DNA of 64,000 bases from JAXLRU01 sp046330935 (GCA_046330935.1 JAXLRU010000003.1:248001-312000); one strand, 5' to 3'; positions 17,595-26,532 are shown, numbered from the stretch's first letter. A program made the numbers and translations. The notes: generated by a model from the letters alone, not told the origin.

Positions 17595-18344
17595 TCACGG
17601 GCGCCGCGTCGAACCGCCTCTGCGGCGGCGCAGGTCGCGGATCCTCGGGGGCAGGCCGGCGCCGAGGGGCGAGCGCCCGGGCGGGAGCGTGCGCCGCACG
17701 CGTGCCCGCAGCGGGAGCGTGAGGTCGACGGGAGCGGGGGCGTGGGTGCCGCGCCACACCCCGAGCATGCGCAGCGCCACGCCGAGCACGACCGCCACCC
17801 ACAGCGCCGCCGGGACGGGCAGGTCCACCCCGCGCCGGCCCACGACGTAGGCGACGGCGGTCACCACGCCCGCGAAGCCGGAGATGGGGCCGGGCCGGCT
17901 GATGTCGGGCGTCACCCCGCCGATGACGTCGCGCAGCACCCCGCCCCCGATCGCGTTGGTCGCGCCGATCAGGACGGCCGGCACGGGCGCGACGCCCGCC
18001 GCCAGCGCCGTCGAGGCCCCGACGACCGCGAACAGCGCCGTCCCGACCGCGTCCACGAGGTCGACGAGGCGTTGCATCCGTGCCACCACGGCGCCGAGGA
18101 AGAAGCAGACGGCCGCGCACGCCGCCGCGACGACGAGGTAGCGGGGCTCCTGCAGCGCCACCGGCGGGGTGCGCCCCAGGAGCAGGTCGCGCAGGACGCC
18201 GCCGCCGAAGGCGTTCGCGACGGTGACGGCGAGCAGGCCGGTCGCGGGGATCCCGCGGGAGACGGCGAACAGCCCGCCGGTCAGCCCTCCGGCCGCTGTG
18301 GCGGCGAGGTCGAGCGCGGCGGGGGGCTGGACGAGCTCGATCAC
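17595..18344 (-). CDS. TRIC/UPF0126-type cation channel
   Basis: A 249-residue protein made of two repeats of the UPF0126 (YadS/YicG) domain, each with the glycine signature: ANAFGGGVLRDLLLG in the first half and TNAIGGGVLRDVIGG in the second. Seven membrane helices are expected. Relatives are bacterial homologues of the TRIC monovalent-cation channels. The C-terminal 45 residues (RRTLPPGRSPLG... RRRRGGSTRRP) form an Arg/Pro-rich tail outside the domain. Confidence 0.9.
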   Translation of the reverse strand: MIELVQPPAALDLAATAAGGLTGGLFAVSRGIPATGLLAVTVANAFGGGVLRDLLLGRTPPVALQEPRYLVVAAACAAVCFFLGAVVARMQRLVDLVDAVGTALFAVVGASTALAAGVAPVPAVLIGATNAIGGGVLRDVIGGVTPDISRPGPISGFAGVVTAVAYVVGRRGVDLPVPAALWVAVVLGVALRMLGVWRGTHAPAPVDLTLPLRARVRRTLPPGRSPLGAGLPPRIRDLRRRRGGSTRRP

Positions 18345-18430
18345 CGCTGCCTCCTCGGCCTCCGGAGCACCCGCCCATCATCGCGGCCCCGCCGGGGTCA
18401 CGGGCGCAGGGGATCACGGCTCCAGCGGGA

Positions 18431-20065
18431 TCAGCGCTCGTCGAGCCGGAACCCCGACACCGACAGGCGTAGCGACGCGGCCGTGACGGCGAGGTCCTCG
18501 GAGCGGCTGCGCGCCTGCTGCACCGTGGCGCGGGTGCGCTCGGCAGTCGCTGCGACGTCGGCGACGTGGCCCGCGATCACCTCCGACCGCTGGGAGGTCT
18601 CGCCGACCTCCGAGGACAGGCTCCTCGTCGTCGAGGCCTGCTCCTCGACCGCCGCGGCGATCACCTGCTGGTGCTCGGTGATCCGGCCGATCACGGCGGC
18701 GATGGCCTCGACGGCGTCGATCGCCGCCCGCGCGTCCCGCTGGATGGTCTCGATCCGGGAGCCGATGTCGCTGGTCGCCCGGCCGGTCTCCTGGGCGAGC
18801 TCCTTCACCTCATTCGCCACGACGGCGAACCCGCGGCCCGCCTCGCCCGCGCGGGCGGACTCGATCGTCGCGTTCAACGCCAACAGGTTCGTCTGCTCGG
18901 CGATCGACGTGATCAGTCGCAGGACGTCGCCGATCTCCTCGCTGGAGTCGCGCAGCGCCGCGATCCCCGCGGTGGCCGTCCCGACCGCATCGACGGCCTC
19001 CCCGGCCACCCGGCTCGCCTCGGTGGCGCTGCGGGCGATCTCCGCCACGGCCGTGTCGAGCTGGTCAGTGCTCACGGCCATGGTCCGCACGGCCGTGTGC
19101 ACCTCGTTGACGGCGCCGGCAGCGGCGTCCGCCCGTTGGGCCGCCGTGTCAGCGGTGGCGTCGAGGTCGGCGGCCAGGGACGTCAGCTCGCTGGAGGCGT
19201 CGGTGAGCGTCGACGTCGTGGCGCTCACGTCGGAGACGATCGTGGCGATCGAGGCGACGGTGGTGTTGACGGACGTCGCGAGCTCGGCGAGCTCGTCGCG
19301 CCAGTGGACGGGGGCCCGGGCGGTGAGGTCGCCCGAGGACACCCGGGCCAGCGCGTCCCGCACGCTCGCCAGGGGCCGGAGCACGCCGCGGGCGACGAGG
19401 ACCCCGCCGACGCCGGCGAGCAGCGCAAGACCCGAGCACAGGACCAGCAGCCACGCCCGGCCCGTCCGGAACCGGTGGTGGGCGGCGTCGCGGCGCGCCG
19501 CCGCCGCCTGCGACTGCCGCTCGGTCAGGGCGAGCAGGGCGGCGTCGGCTGCCTTGGACGCCGGGACGGCCGTGCGGTCGCGGAGCGCGGCGTAGGCGGG
19601 GAAGTCCTTCGCGTCGCCCAGGGCGAGCAGGTCGGGCACCGCGGAGCGGTACGCCCCCCAGGCGCCCTCGAGATCTGCGACCCCGGCCGCGTCGACGCTG
19701 TGGGATCGGTAGGCGTCGAGGTCGGCGTCGAAGGCCGTCTCCGCCTTCGCGATGTTCGCCTTCTGCGTGGCCTTGGCCTCGGGGGCGGTGGAGACCACGT
19801 AGTTGAGGATGGCGATGCGCAGGTCCTTCATGTCCGCGCGGACCTTCGCGAGCTGCACGACCGGGACGAGTCCCTCGTCGTAGATCGCCGTGCCGGCCTC
19901 GTCGATGCTCGACAGGGCCAGCGTCGCGACGACCCCCACCCCCACGCCGGCGACGACGACCGATCCGAGCACGCCCACCAGGCGGGCCCGTACGCTCAGC
20001 GCCGACAACAGGCGGGGGCCGCCCACAGGGGTCGCGGTGGTGCCGGACGGACGCGATGCGGCCAT
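18431..20065 (-). CDS. Methyl-accepting chemotaxis protein
   Basis: A 544-residue transmembrane chemoreceptor: TM1 at about residues 27-50, a four-helix-bundle type sensor outside the cell, TM2 near 205-228 (AWLLVLCSGLALLAGVGGVLVA), a HAMP domain (RPLASVRDALARVSSGDLTARAP), and the signalling domain with the hairpin tip EQTNLLALNATIESARAGEAGRGFAVVANEVKELAQETGRAT. The ligand is unknown. A TCAAGG-N14-GCCGATGG motif lies 43 nt before the start codon (see separate entry), the same layout as the other receptor gene in this window, so both are likely in the flagellar sigma regulon. No che genes are adjacent. Confidence 0.95.
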   Translation of the reverse strand: MAASRPSGTTATPVGGPRLLSALSVRARLVGVLGSVVVAGVGVGVVATLALSSIDEAGTAIYDEGLVPVVQLAKVRADMKDLRIAILNYVVSTAPEAKATQKANIAKAETAFDADLDAYRSHSVDAAGVADLEGAWGAYRSAVPDLLALGDAKDFPAYAALRDRTAVPASKAADAALLALTERQSQAAAARRDAAHHRFRTGRAWLLVLCSGLALLAGVGGVLVARGVLRPLASVRDALARVSSGDLTARAPVHWRDELAELATSVNTTVASIATIVSDVSATTSTLTDASSELTSLAADLDATADTAAQRADAAAGAVNEVHTAVRTMAVSTDQLDTAVAEIARSATEASRVAGEAVDAVGTATAGIAALRDSSEEIGDVLRLITSIAEQTNLLALNATIESARAGEAGRGFAVVANEVKELAQETGRATSDIGSRIETIQRDARAAIDAVEAIAAVIGRITEHQQVIAAAVEEQASTTRSLSSEVGETSQRSEVIAGHVADVAATAERTRATVQQARSRSEDLAVTAASLRLSVSGFRLDER

Positions 20066-20107
20066 GACGTGCCCCTCGACGGTGATGCGCGGTCTGCGAC
20101 CTTCACC

Positions 20108-20135
20108 CCATCGGCTCAGGATGATCGCTCCTTGA
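20108..20135 (-). promoter_or_regulatory. Sigma-28 (FliA/WhiG-type) promoter candidate for the 18431-20065 chemoreceptor
   Basis: Reading on the minus strand: TCAAGG (20135-20130), 14 bases, then GCCGATGG (20115-20108), 43 nt before the ATG. The -10 is close to the sigma-28 consensus GCCGATAA. The same hexamer, spacing and -10 core recur before the second receptor gene. Confidence 0.65.
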
Positions 20136-20202
20136 CGGTCCCGGGCCTCCGGTAGCCGGGGAGGGGCGCAGCCACGCGCACCTCACCGGGGGGCCAGGGG
20201 CG

Positions 20203-21309
20203 TCAGCCGCGAGCGGTCACCACGTCGTGCACGAAGCCCAGCTTCTCGATGACGTCGGAGCTCAGCAGGAACGGGTACAGGTCGTCCTTGCCCATGCTGC
20301 GGTTGACGGCGTTGAGCGCGTACGTCAGGGGCAGCCACGTGTCGATGTAGACCTGTACCGCGGCGGTCCCACCGCCCTCGGGCGCGGCCACCTCGGCCTC
20401 CACGGGCACCGACACGAGGTGGTCGACGCCGGGCAGGTCGGGGCCGGTGACGAGCATCCCGAAGGACGCCGCCGTCTGCAGCGTGTCGCGGATGTGCAGG
20501 TAGTGGGCGAACGTCTCCGCCCAGTCCTCGTGGGGGTGGGCGGTCGCGTAGGCGGACACGTGGGTCTCCTGCCACCCGGCCGGAGCACCCTCGCGGTAGT
20601 GCCGCTGCAGGGCCTGCCCGTAGTCGGCGCGCTCGTCCCCGAACAGCCGGCGGAAGCGCTCCACGACGTCCAGGGACGCCGTCCCCACCAGCACCTGCCA
20701 GAAGTAGTGGCCCACCTCGTGGCGCAGGTGGCCCAGCAGCGTGCGGTAGGGCTCCCCCATCTGCACGCGCATCGCCTCGCGGTGGGCGTCCTGGCCCTCG
20801 GCGAGGTCGATCGTGACGACGCCGTCGGCGTGGCCCGTGATCACCGACTCCTGCGCGCTGGAGAGCAGGTCGAAGGCCAGGCCGGGGGCGCCCTCGGGCA
20901 CCCGGCGCCCGCCGGCCACCACGGGCGGCACGGCCGAGCCCCAGACCAGGTCGTCCGCCTGGGCCGCCACGGGCATGCCGAGGTCGAGGAGCTGGTACAC
21001 GAGCCGGCGCTTGGCCTGCTCGGTGCGCGCGAAGGCGGCGAGGCCCTCGGGGTCGGTGTCGGAGGGGCGGGTGCGCGTCAGCCGGCAGCAGGCGCACAGC
21101 GGCTGCCCGTTCGCGACGTCCTGCGCCGGTACCAGCCAGGTGCACGCCGCGACGGCGAGGTTCGCGCACATCACCGCACTGCCGTCCGTCGGCACCGGCA
21201 CAAGGTCCATCACCCGCGGGTCGAAGCCGTAGTTCGTGCCGCAGTTCACACAGACGGAGTTCTCGAAGACCAGGACCTGGCCACAGACGGAGCAGTCGAA
21301 GGCGCGCAT
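20203..21309 (-). CDS. Zinc-binding metallopeptidase with N-terminal zinc ribbon
   Basis: A 368-residue protein of the putative zinc-binding metallopeptidase family. The N-terminus is a Cys-rich ribbon (FDCSVCGQ... CVNCGTNYG), with another CANLA...CACCRL cluster. The catalytic site is HEVGH in LRHEVGHYFWQVL, with a downstream Glu in HPHEDWAETFAHYLHI. ATG 21309 directly precedes the first Cys pair. No signal peptide is seen. The substrate is unknown. It diverges from the CWB2 genes. Confidence 0.9.
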   Translation of the reverse strand: MRAFDCSVCGQVLVFENSVCVNCGTNYGFDPRVMDLVPVPTDGSAVMCANLAVAACTWLVPAQDVANGQPLCACCRLTRTRPSDTDPEGLAAFARTEQAKRRLVYQLLDLGMPVAAQADDLVWGSAVPPVVAGGRRVPEGAPGLAFDLLSSAQESVITGHADGVVTIDLAEGQDAHREAMRVQMGEPYRTLLGHLRHEVGHYFWQVLVGTASLDVVERFRRLFGDERADYGQALQRHYREGAPAGWQETHVSAYATAHPHEDWAETFAHYLHIRDTLQTAASFGMLVTGPDLPGVDHLVSVPVEAEVAAPEGGGTAAVQVYIDTWLPLTYALNAVNRSMGKDDLYPFLLSSDVIEKLGFVHDVVTARG

Positions 21310-21437
21310 GATCCACGACGGTAGCGGCAGGGTGGGGGGCTCGCGCCCGCAGAAGTGCCGCCGGGGGCCGACACCCGAACGGCGCAGCGCGAATCCCCTC
21401 GAGGTGACCCGTCCGTCACGAATCGATCCGGTCGGGG

Positions 21438-21464
21438 GGAACCTGAACGTGTGACGTCCGTCGA
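21438..21464 (+). promoter_or_regulatory. ECF-sigma-like promoter candidate before the first CWB2 gene
   Basis: GGAACC (21438-21443), 15 bases, then CGTCGA (21459-21464), about 100 nt before the ATG at 21563. This resembles the GGAAC/CGTC boxes used by ECF (SigE-type) envelope-stress sigma factors. The second CWB2 copy lacks this region. Confidence 0.35.
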
Positions 21465-21547
21465 AGCGGTGGCATCCGCCCGGCGGGGTCGACAGACTCT
21501 GCCCCGAACGATCCGCCGAGACCCGGCTGACCTGCAACGACGGGGAA

Positions 21548-22724
21548 GGACCCAAACCAGACATGTCCGTACTTCGCCCTGCCAGCGCCCGAGCGGGACG
21601 CCGGATCGCGGCCACGACCGCCGCGTCCGCCCTGGCTCTGACCGGCCTGGCCGCCACCACCGCGCTGGCCCCCACGGCCTCGGCCACCCCGTCCTTCACC
21701 TGGACCCGCTACGGCGGCCCCGACCGGTTCTCCACCGCCGCGGCCATCGCCACCGCCGCCTACCCCAGCGGCGCCCCCGCCGTCGTCCTCGCCTCCGGGA
21801 TCAAGTTCCCCGACGCCCTGTCCGGGGCCTACCTCGCCGGATCGGTGACCGCACCGATCCTGCTCACCACCCCCGCGACCCTGCCCACCGCCACCGCCAC
21901 CGCCATCACCACCCTGGCACCGGCCAAGGTCTACATCCTCGGCTCGGCCGGCTCGGTCTCCGACACCGTCGCCGCCCAGGTCGCAGCGATCACCCTGCCC
22001 GGCGGCGCCCACCCCGACATCGTCCGCCTCGCCGGAGACGACCGCTTCGCCACCAGCGCCGCGATCGTCACCTCCCTGCCCGCCGACAACATCGGCGTCA
22101 TCGACGGCAAGAAGACCGCCCTGCTCGCCAGCGGCCTGAACTTCCCCGACGCCCTCGCCGCCTCCGCCGCCGCAGCCCGCACCAAGCTCCCCCTGCTGCT
22201 CACCCTGCCCACCGCCCTGCCCACCCCCACCGAGAACGCCCTCACCTCCCTGGGCATCCAGCAGGTCGTCGTCCTGGGCGGCACCCCCTCCGTCGGCGAC
22301 GCCGTCACCGCCCGCCTGGCCACCCTCGGCATCACCACCCAGCGCCTGTCCGGCCCCGACCGCTTCGCCACCGCCGCCACCATCGCCGAATGGTCGGTCA
22401 CCACCGCCGGAATCGGCACCACCAGCGTGGCCGTAGCCCGCGGCGACAACGCCGGCGGCGGCGTCGACGCCCTCGGCCTGGCCGCCCTCGCCGGGGTCCG
22501 CAACGAACCGATCCTGCTCTCCCCCGGCCCCATCGGCAACGCCCCCACCCCCACCCTGACCTGGCTCGACACCCACGCCACCACCCTCACCCGCGGCGAC
22601 ATCGCCGGCTCGGTCAACTCCGTCACCGCCACCCAAGCCCGCCAGATGCTCGCCGCCGCCGGCGGCCCCGCCCTCGACGTCAACCAGTTCACCAACGTCA
22701 CCATCCGCACCAACGGCCAGATCA
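21548..22724 (+). repeat. Near-identical 1.2-kb repeat, copy 1 (partner 23991-25167)
   Basis: From the GGGGAAGGACCC leader through the codon block ending TNGQ, the two copies differ at about four bases by my reading: one in the leader and three silent codon changes (TCG/TCC, GCG/GCC, CTG/CTC). The encoded first ~386 residues are identical. Confidence 0.93.
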
Positions 22725-23899
22725 GCCGCGCACCGGCGCTGCCGGTCGCCGTCTCCGACAACGGGCGCTACAGCGTCATCCGGTCCTTCGCCGACCTCGC
22801 CTCGGGCGCGCTGGACGACAACGGCTCGTGGTGGATCCGGGACGTCGTCGTCAACCGCACCGCGCCCGTCCTGCGCGGCTCCAGCGTCACCGCCGTCCCC
22901 TGGACCGTCCCCGCCGAACTGCGCTACCAGCTCGTCGAGACCGACGCCGCCCTCGTCGGCACCGACACCAACGGTCGCGTCGACGTCTACCGCATCGACC
23001 TCACCACCGGCGCGGCCACGCTCGTCAGCGCCACGACGACCGGCTCCGCGGGCAACGCCGACTCCACGCTCGGCTACAGCGGCAAGTCGCAGATCTCGCG
23101 GGACGGTCGCTACGCGTCCTTCAGCTCCACCGCGAGCAACCTCGTCGCCGCGGACCCGAACGGTGCGATCAGCGACCTGTTCGTCCGCGACCTCGTCGCC
23201 GGGACGACGACCCGCGTCGCCGCGTGCTCCACGGCCGGTGACCTGTCCGACATCCCCTGCGACTCGGTCATCGCGGGCAACGGCTCGGCCGTGGCGTTCG
23301 TGGACTACGTCGACCTGCTCAACGACAACGCCTCCCCCGTGCGGCGCTGGGACCGCGTGGCGGGCACCCTCGCCCCCGTCAGCGTGCGCAGCGGCGGCAC
23401 GCCCGTGACCGGCTACGAGATGAGCATCGACACCAGCGGCACCAAGATCGTCTTCTCGGAGTGCGAGGACGCGATCGACCCCGCCGACTCCAACGCCGAC
23501 TGCGACATCTTCCTGTGGACCAGCGGCGTGGCGGTCCCCACCCGGGTCAGCGCCACCCCCAGTGGCACCAGCGCGCAGTTCCTCAGCGAGCCGGCGATCT
23601 CCGGTGACGGCACCACCGTCGCGTGGTCGGCCAGCGTGAGCACCAGCGCGGCCCCCCGCCCGCTCACGCAGGTCATCGTGCGTACCCTGAGCTCGCCCGC
23701 CGCCAAGGTGGCCAGCCTCAACGCCGCCGGCCGGCTCGGCTCGCCCGACAAGGACCCCGAGGGCGAGTTCGGTTCCGGCTCGGCGCTGCTCAACGCGACC
23801 GGCTCGTACCTGCTGTTCGCCACGTCCAGCCCCGACATCGCCGGCTGGACCGGGACGACGTCGAACGCACCGAACTCGGTCCTGCGCCGACTCAGCTGA
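21563..23899 (+). CDS. Cell wall-binding repeat 2 (CWB2) surface protein, copy 1
   Basis: A 778-residue exported protein. A Sec signal peptide (RRIAATTAASALALTGLAATTALAPTASA) is followed by three CWB2 domains, each opening with a GxDRF(A/S)T motif: about residues 52-150, 160-262 and 267-380. These noncovalently anchor proteins to the actinobacterial or clostridial wall. The C-terminal half carries PD40/TolB-like beta-propeller blades (ISRDGRYASFSS, ISGDGTTVAWSA, NGSAVAFVDY). The N-terminal 386 residues are identical to the next gene; the C-terminal half diverges except for an island around residues 435-490. The ribosome-binding site is GGGGAAGGA. It probably displays a propeller domain on the cell surface; the ligand is unknown. 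Confidence 0.93.
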   Translation: MSVLRPASARAGRRIAATTAASALALTGLAATTALAPTASATPSFTWTRYGGPDRFSTAAAIATAAYPSGAPAVVLASGIKFPDALSGAYLAGSVTAPILLTTPATLPTATATAITTLAPAKVYILGSAGSVSDTVAAQVAAITLPGGAHPDIVRLAGDDRFATSAAIVTSLPADNIGVIDGKKTALLASGLNFPDALAASAAAARTKLPLLLTLPTALPTPTENALTSLGIQQVVVLGGTPSVGDAVTARLATLGITTQRLSGPDRFATAATIAEWSVTTAGIGTTSVAVARGDNAGGGVDALGLAALAGVRNEPILLSPGPIGNAPTPTLTWLDTHATTLTRGDIAGSVNSVTATQARQMLAAAGGPALDVNQFTNVTIRTNGQISRAPALPVAVSDNGRYSVIRSFADLASGALDDNGSWWIRDVVVNRTAPVLRGSSVTAVPWTVPAELRYQLVETDAALVGTDTNGRVDVYRIDLTTGAATLVSATTTGSAGNADSTLGYSGKSQISRDGRYASFSSTASNLVAADPNGAISDLFVRDLVAGTTTRVAACSTAGDLSDIPCDSVIAGNGSAVAFVDYVDLLNDNASPVRRWDRVAGTLAPVSVRSGGTPVTGYEMSIDTSGTKIVFSECEDAIDPADSNADCDIFLWTSGVAVPTRVSATPSGTSAQFLSEPAISGDGTTVAWSASVSTSAAPRPLTQVIVRTLSSPAAKVASLNAAGRLGSPDKDPEGEFGSGSALLNATGSYLLFATSSPDIAGWTGTTSNAPNSVLRRLS

Positions 23900-23909
23900 G
23901 CTCCGCCAC

Positions 23910-23950
23910 GTGCGCCCGCTCCCGCCCCTCGTGGGCGGGGGCGGGCGCAC
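23910..23950 (+). terminator. 18-bp hairpin between the CWB2 genes
   Basis: Arms 23910-23927 and 23933-23950 pair over 18 bp (one G-T wobble) around the loop CTCGT, 10 bp after the stop of copy 1. It should end most transcription from copy 1, so copy 2 may need its own promoter. Confidence 0.75.
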
Positions 23951-23990
23951 CCGCCTGTCCGCGATCCGCGGCAGACCCGATCACGGGGAA

Positions 23991-25167
23991 GGACCCGAAC
24001 CAGACATGTCCGTACTTCGCCCTGCCAGCGCCCGAGCGGGACGCCGGATCGCGGCCACGACCGCCGCGTCCGCCCTGGCTCTGACCGGCCTGGCCGCCAC
24101 CACCGCGCTGGCCCCCACGGCCTCGGCCACCCCGTCCTTCACCTGGACCCGCTACGGCGGCCCCGACCGGTTCTCCACCGCCGCGGCCATCGCCACCGCC
24201 GCCTACCCCAGCGGCGCCCCCGCCGTCGTCCTCGCCTCCGGGATCAAGTTCCCCGACGCCCTGTCCGGGGCCTACCTCGCCGGATCCGTGACCGCACCGA
24301 TCCTGCTCACCACCCCCGCGACCCTGCCCACCGCCACCGCCACCGCCATCACCACCCTGGCACCGGCCAAGGTCTACATCCTCGGCTCGGCCGGCTCGGT
24401 CTCCGACACCGTCGCCGCCCAGGTCGCAGCGATCACCCTGCCCGGCGGCGCCCACCCCGACATCGTCCGCCTCGCCGGAGACGACCGCTTCGCCACCAGC
24501 GCCGCCATCGTCACCTCCCTGCCCGCCGACAACATCGGCGTCATCGACGGCAAGAAGACCGCCCTGCTCGCCAGCGGCCTCAACTTCCCCGACGCCCTCG
24601 CCGCCTCCGCCGCCGCAGCCCGCACCAAGCTCCCCCTGCTGCTCACCCTGCCCACCGCCCTGCCCACCCCCACCGAGAACGCCCTCACCTCCCTGGGCAT
24701 CCAGCAGGTCGTCGTCCTGGGCGGCACCCCCTCCGTCGGCGACGCCGTCACCGCCCGCCTGGCCACCCTCGGCATCACCACCCAGCGCCTGTCCGGCCCC
24801 GACCGCTTCGCCACCGCCGCCACCATCGCCGAATGGTCGGTCACCACCGCCGGAATCGGCACCACCAGCGTGGCCGTAGCCCGCGGCGACAACGCCGGCG
24901 GCGGCGTCGACGCCCTCGGCCTGGCCGCCCTCGCCGGGGTCCGCAACGAACCGATCCTGCTCTCCCCCGGCCCCATCGGCAACGCCCCCACCCCCACCCT
25001 GACCTGGCTCGACACCCACGCCACCACCCTCACCCGCGGCGACATCGCCGGCTCGGTCAACTCCGTCACCGCCACCCAAGCCCGCCAGATGCTCGCCGCC
25101 GCCGGCGGCCCCGCCCTCGACGTCAACCAGTTCACCAACGTCACCATCCGCACCAACGGCCAGCCGA
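23991..25167 (+). repeat. Near-identical 1.2-kb repeat, copy 2 (partner 21548-22724)
   Basis: This matches copy 1 from just upstream of the ribosome-binding site to the end of the third CWB2 domain, then identity stops sharply (…NGQ-PSKMF here versus NGQ-ISRAP in copy 1). A second, shorter near-identical stretch lies at about 25298-25475 (partner about 22855-23030). Confidence 0.93.
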
Positions 25168-26333
25168 GCAAGATGTTCGCCCTGCCCGTGGCGGTGTCGG
25201 ACGACGGCCGCTACGCCGTGATCAACTCGTTCGCCGATCTGATCAGCGGGGCCGACGACGAGGCCGGCTCCTGGTGGGTCCGCGACGTCGTCCTGAACCG
25301 CACCGCACCCGTCCTGCGCGGCTCCAGCGTCACCGCCGTCCCCTGGACCGTCCCCGCCGAACTGCGCTACCAGCTCGTCGAGACCGACGCCGCCCTCGTC
25401 GGCACCGACACCAACGGCACGACGGACGTCTACCGCATCGACCTCACCACCGGCGCGGCCACGCTCGTCAGCGCCACCCTGGCCGGCACGGCGGGCAACG
25501 GCGCCTCGACCCTCGGCCTCACCCGCGACGGCGCCCTGTCCGCCGACGGTCGCTACGCCGTCTTCAGCTCCACCTCGACGAACCTGCAGACCGTGAACGC
25601 GGACCCGGACGGCCCGATCAGCGACCTGTTCGTCCGCGACCTCGTCGGCGGCGGCACCCGCTGGCTGGGGCAGTGCGGCTCCTCGGGTGCGGACATGCAG
25701 ACGGTGCCCTGCCAGGCTCGGATGTCGGGCAACGGCTCGGCCGTGGCGTTCATCTCCTACGCCGACGTGCGCAGCCCCGGCGCCCCGTCCCCGGTGCGGC
25801 GCTGGGAGCGTTCGACCGGCACCGTGACGCTGCTGACCCATGCGGCGGTCACCGGGACCGGCGTCGACATCGACGCCAGCGGTGACACGATCGTCTACTC
25901 CCGCTGCGGCGACCCGTTCGACCCCGACAACGTGGACTGCGACGTGTTCCTGTGGGCAAAGGACGCGCCGACGCCCACGAAGGTGAACGCCGCGCCGAGC
26001 GGGACCGTCACGGTGGAGGCCGGCGAGCCCAGCATCTCCGCCGACGGATCGACCGTCGCCTGGTCGGCCACGGTGACCTCGGGCTCGTCCTTCCCGCTGA
26101 CGCAGGTCATCGCGCGGCCTGCCGCGGGCGGCGCCCCGCGGGTGGTGAGCCTCAACGCCGCCGGGCGGCCCGGCGCCTGGGACGGCGACGAGGAGAGTAA
26201 CTTCGGCTCCGGGGCACCCGTGCTCAACGCGGGCGGGTCCGTGCTGCTGTTCCTCACCTCCAGCCCCGACATCGCGGGATGGAAGGGCGACGGCTACAAC
26301 GAGCCCGTCGTCATCCTGCGCCGGCTGAGCTGA
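24006..26333 (+). CDS. Cell wall-binding repeat 2 (CWB2) surface protein, copy 2
   Basis: A 775-residue paralogue of the previous gene in direct tandem, with the same signal peptide, three CWB2 domains and a propeller-like C-terminal half (LSADGRYAVFSS, ISADGSTVAWSA). Start ATG 24006 has the same GGGGAAGGA ribosome-binding site as copy 1; the longer frame back to 23910 only reads through the terminator hairpin. The C-terminal half differs clearly from copy 1 (for example QCGSSGADMQTVPC against ACSTAGDLSDIPC) but keeps the two-Cys spacing, so the displayed module is the variable part. A hairpin follows at 26350-26389. Confidence 0.93.
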   Translation: MSVLRPASARAGRRIAATTAASALALTGLAATTALAPTASATPSFTWTRYGGPDRFSTAAAIATAAYPSGAPAVVLASGIKFPDALSGAYLAGSVTAPILLTTPATLPTATATAITTLAPAKVYILGSAGSVSDTVAAQVAAITLPGGAHPDIVRLAGDDRFATSAAIVTSLPADNIGVIDGKKTALLASGLNFPDALAASAAAARTKLPLLLTLPTALPTPTENALTSLGIQQVVVLGGTPSVGDAVTARLATLGITTQRLSGPDRFATAATIAEWSVTTAGIGTTSVAVARGDNAGGGVDALGLAALAGVRNEPILLSPGPIGNAPTPTLTWLDTHATTLTRGDIAGSVNSVTATQARQMLAAAGGPALDVNQFTNVTIRTNGQPSKMFALPVAVSDDGRYAVINSFADLISGADDEAGSWWVRDVVLNRTAPVLRGSSVTAVPWTVPAELRYQLVETDAALVGTDTNGTTDVYRIDLTTGAATLVSATLAGTAGNGASTLGLTRDGALSADGRYAVFSSTSTNLQTVNADPDGPISDLFVRDLVGGGTRWLGQCGSSGADMQTVPCQARMSGNGSAVAFISYADVRSPGAPSPVRRWERSTGTVTLLTHAAVTGTGVDIDASGDTIVYSRCGDPFDPDNVDCDVFLWAKDAPTPTKVNAAPSGTVTVEAGEPSISADGSTVAWSATVTSGSSFPLTQVIARPAAGGAPRVVSLNAAGRPGAWDGDEESNFGSGAPVLNAGGSVLLFLTSSPDIAGWKGDGYNEPVVILRRLS

Positions 26334-26349
26334 CGCACCGGCGGCGACG

Positions 26350-26389
26350 ACGGCGAGGGCCCCGGGACGCGTTCCGGGGCCTTCGCCGT
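26350..26389 (+). terminator. 16-bp hairpin after CWB2 copy 2
   Basis: Arms 26350-26365 and 26374-26389 pair (ACGGCGAGGGCCCCGG; one G-T wobble) around an 8-nt loop, 16 bp after the stop codon. Confidence 0.75.
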
Positions 26390-26425
26390 ATCGCCGAACG
26401 GTCTGTGATCAAGGCGTACGGGCGG

Positions 26426-26458
26426 GTCGTTGAACGACGTCCGCCCGCTGCCTAGCGT
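26426..26458 (+). promoter_or_regulatory. Promoter with overlapping palindrome before the 26533 gene
   Basis: TTGAAC (26430-26435), 17 bases, TAGCGT (26453-26458) make a good housekeeping-type promoter, with about 70 nt of leader before ATG 26533. The -35 box lies inside a perfect palindrome GTCGTTGAACGAC (26426-26438), flanked by GGCGG/CCGCC, so a repressor could block it. Confidence 0.5.
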
Positions 26459-26532
26459 CTGCGCCACCCCGCGGGGTGGCGGGCGCCCGCGACATCGGGG
26501 TCACGGCGCCCGCGGACCGAAAGGCGTGCCTC

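Noticed and set aside
21548..25167. The 1.2-kb direct repeat as a mobile element
   Set aside because: No transposase, terminal inverted repeats or target-site duplication; the repeat follows domain borders of two paralogous genes.
21416..25841. Long Gly-rich antisense frames opposite both CWB2 genes (844 and 649 codons)
   Set aside because: They mirror the strong GCC/ACC codon bias of the CWB2 genes, and look alike only because those genes are duplicated.
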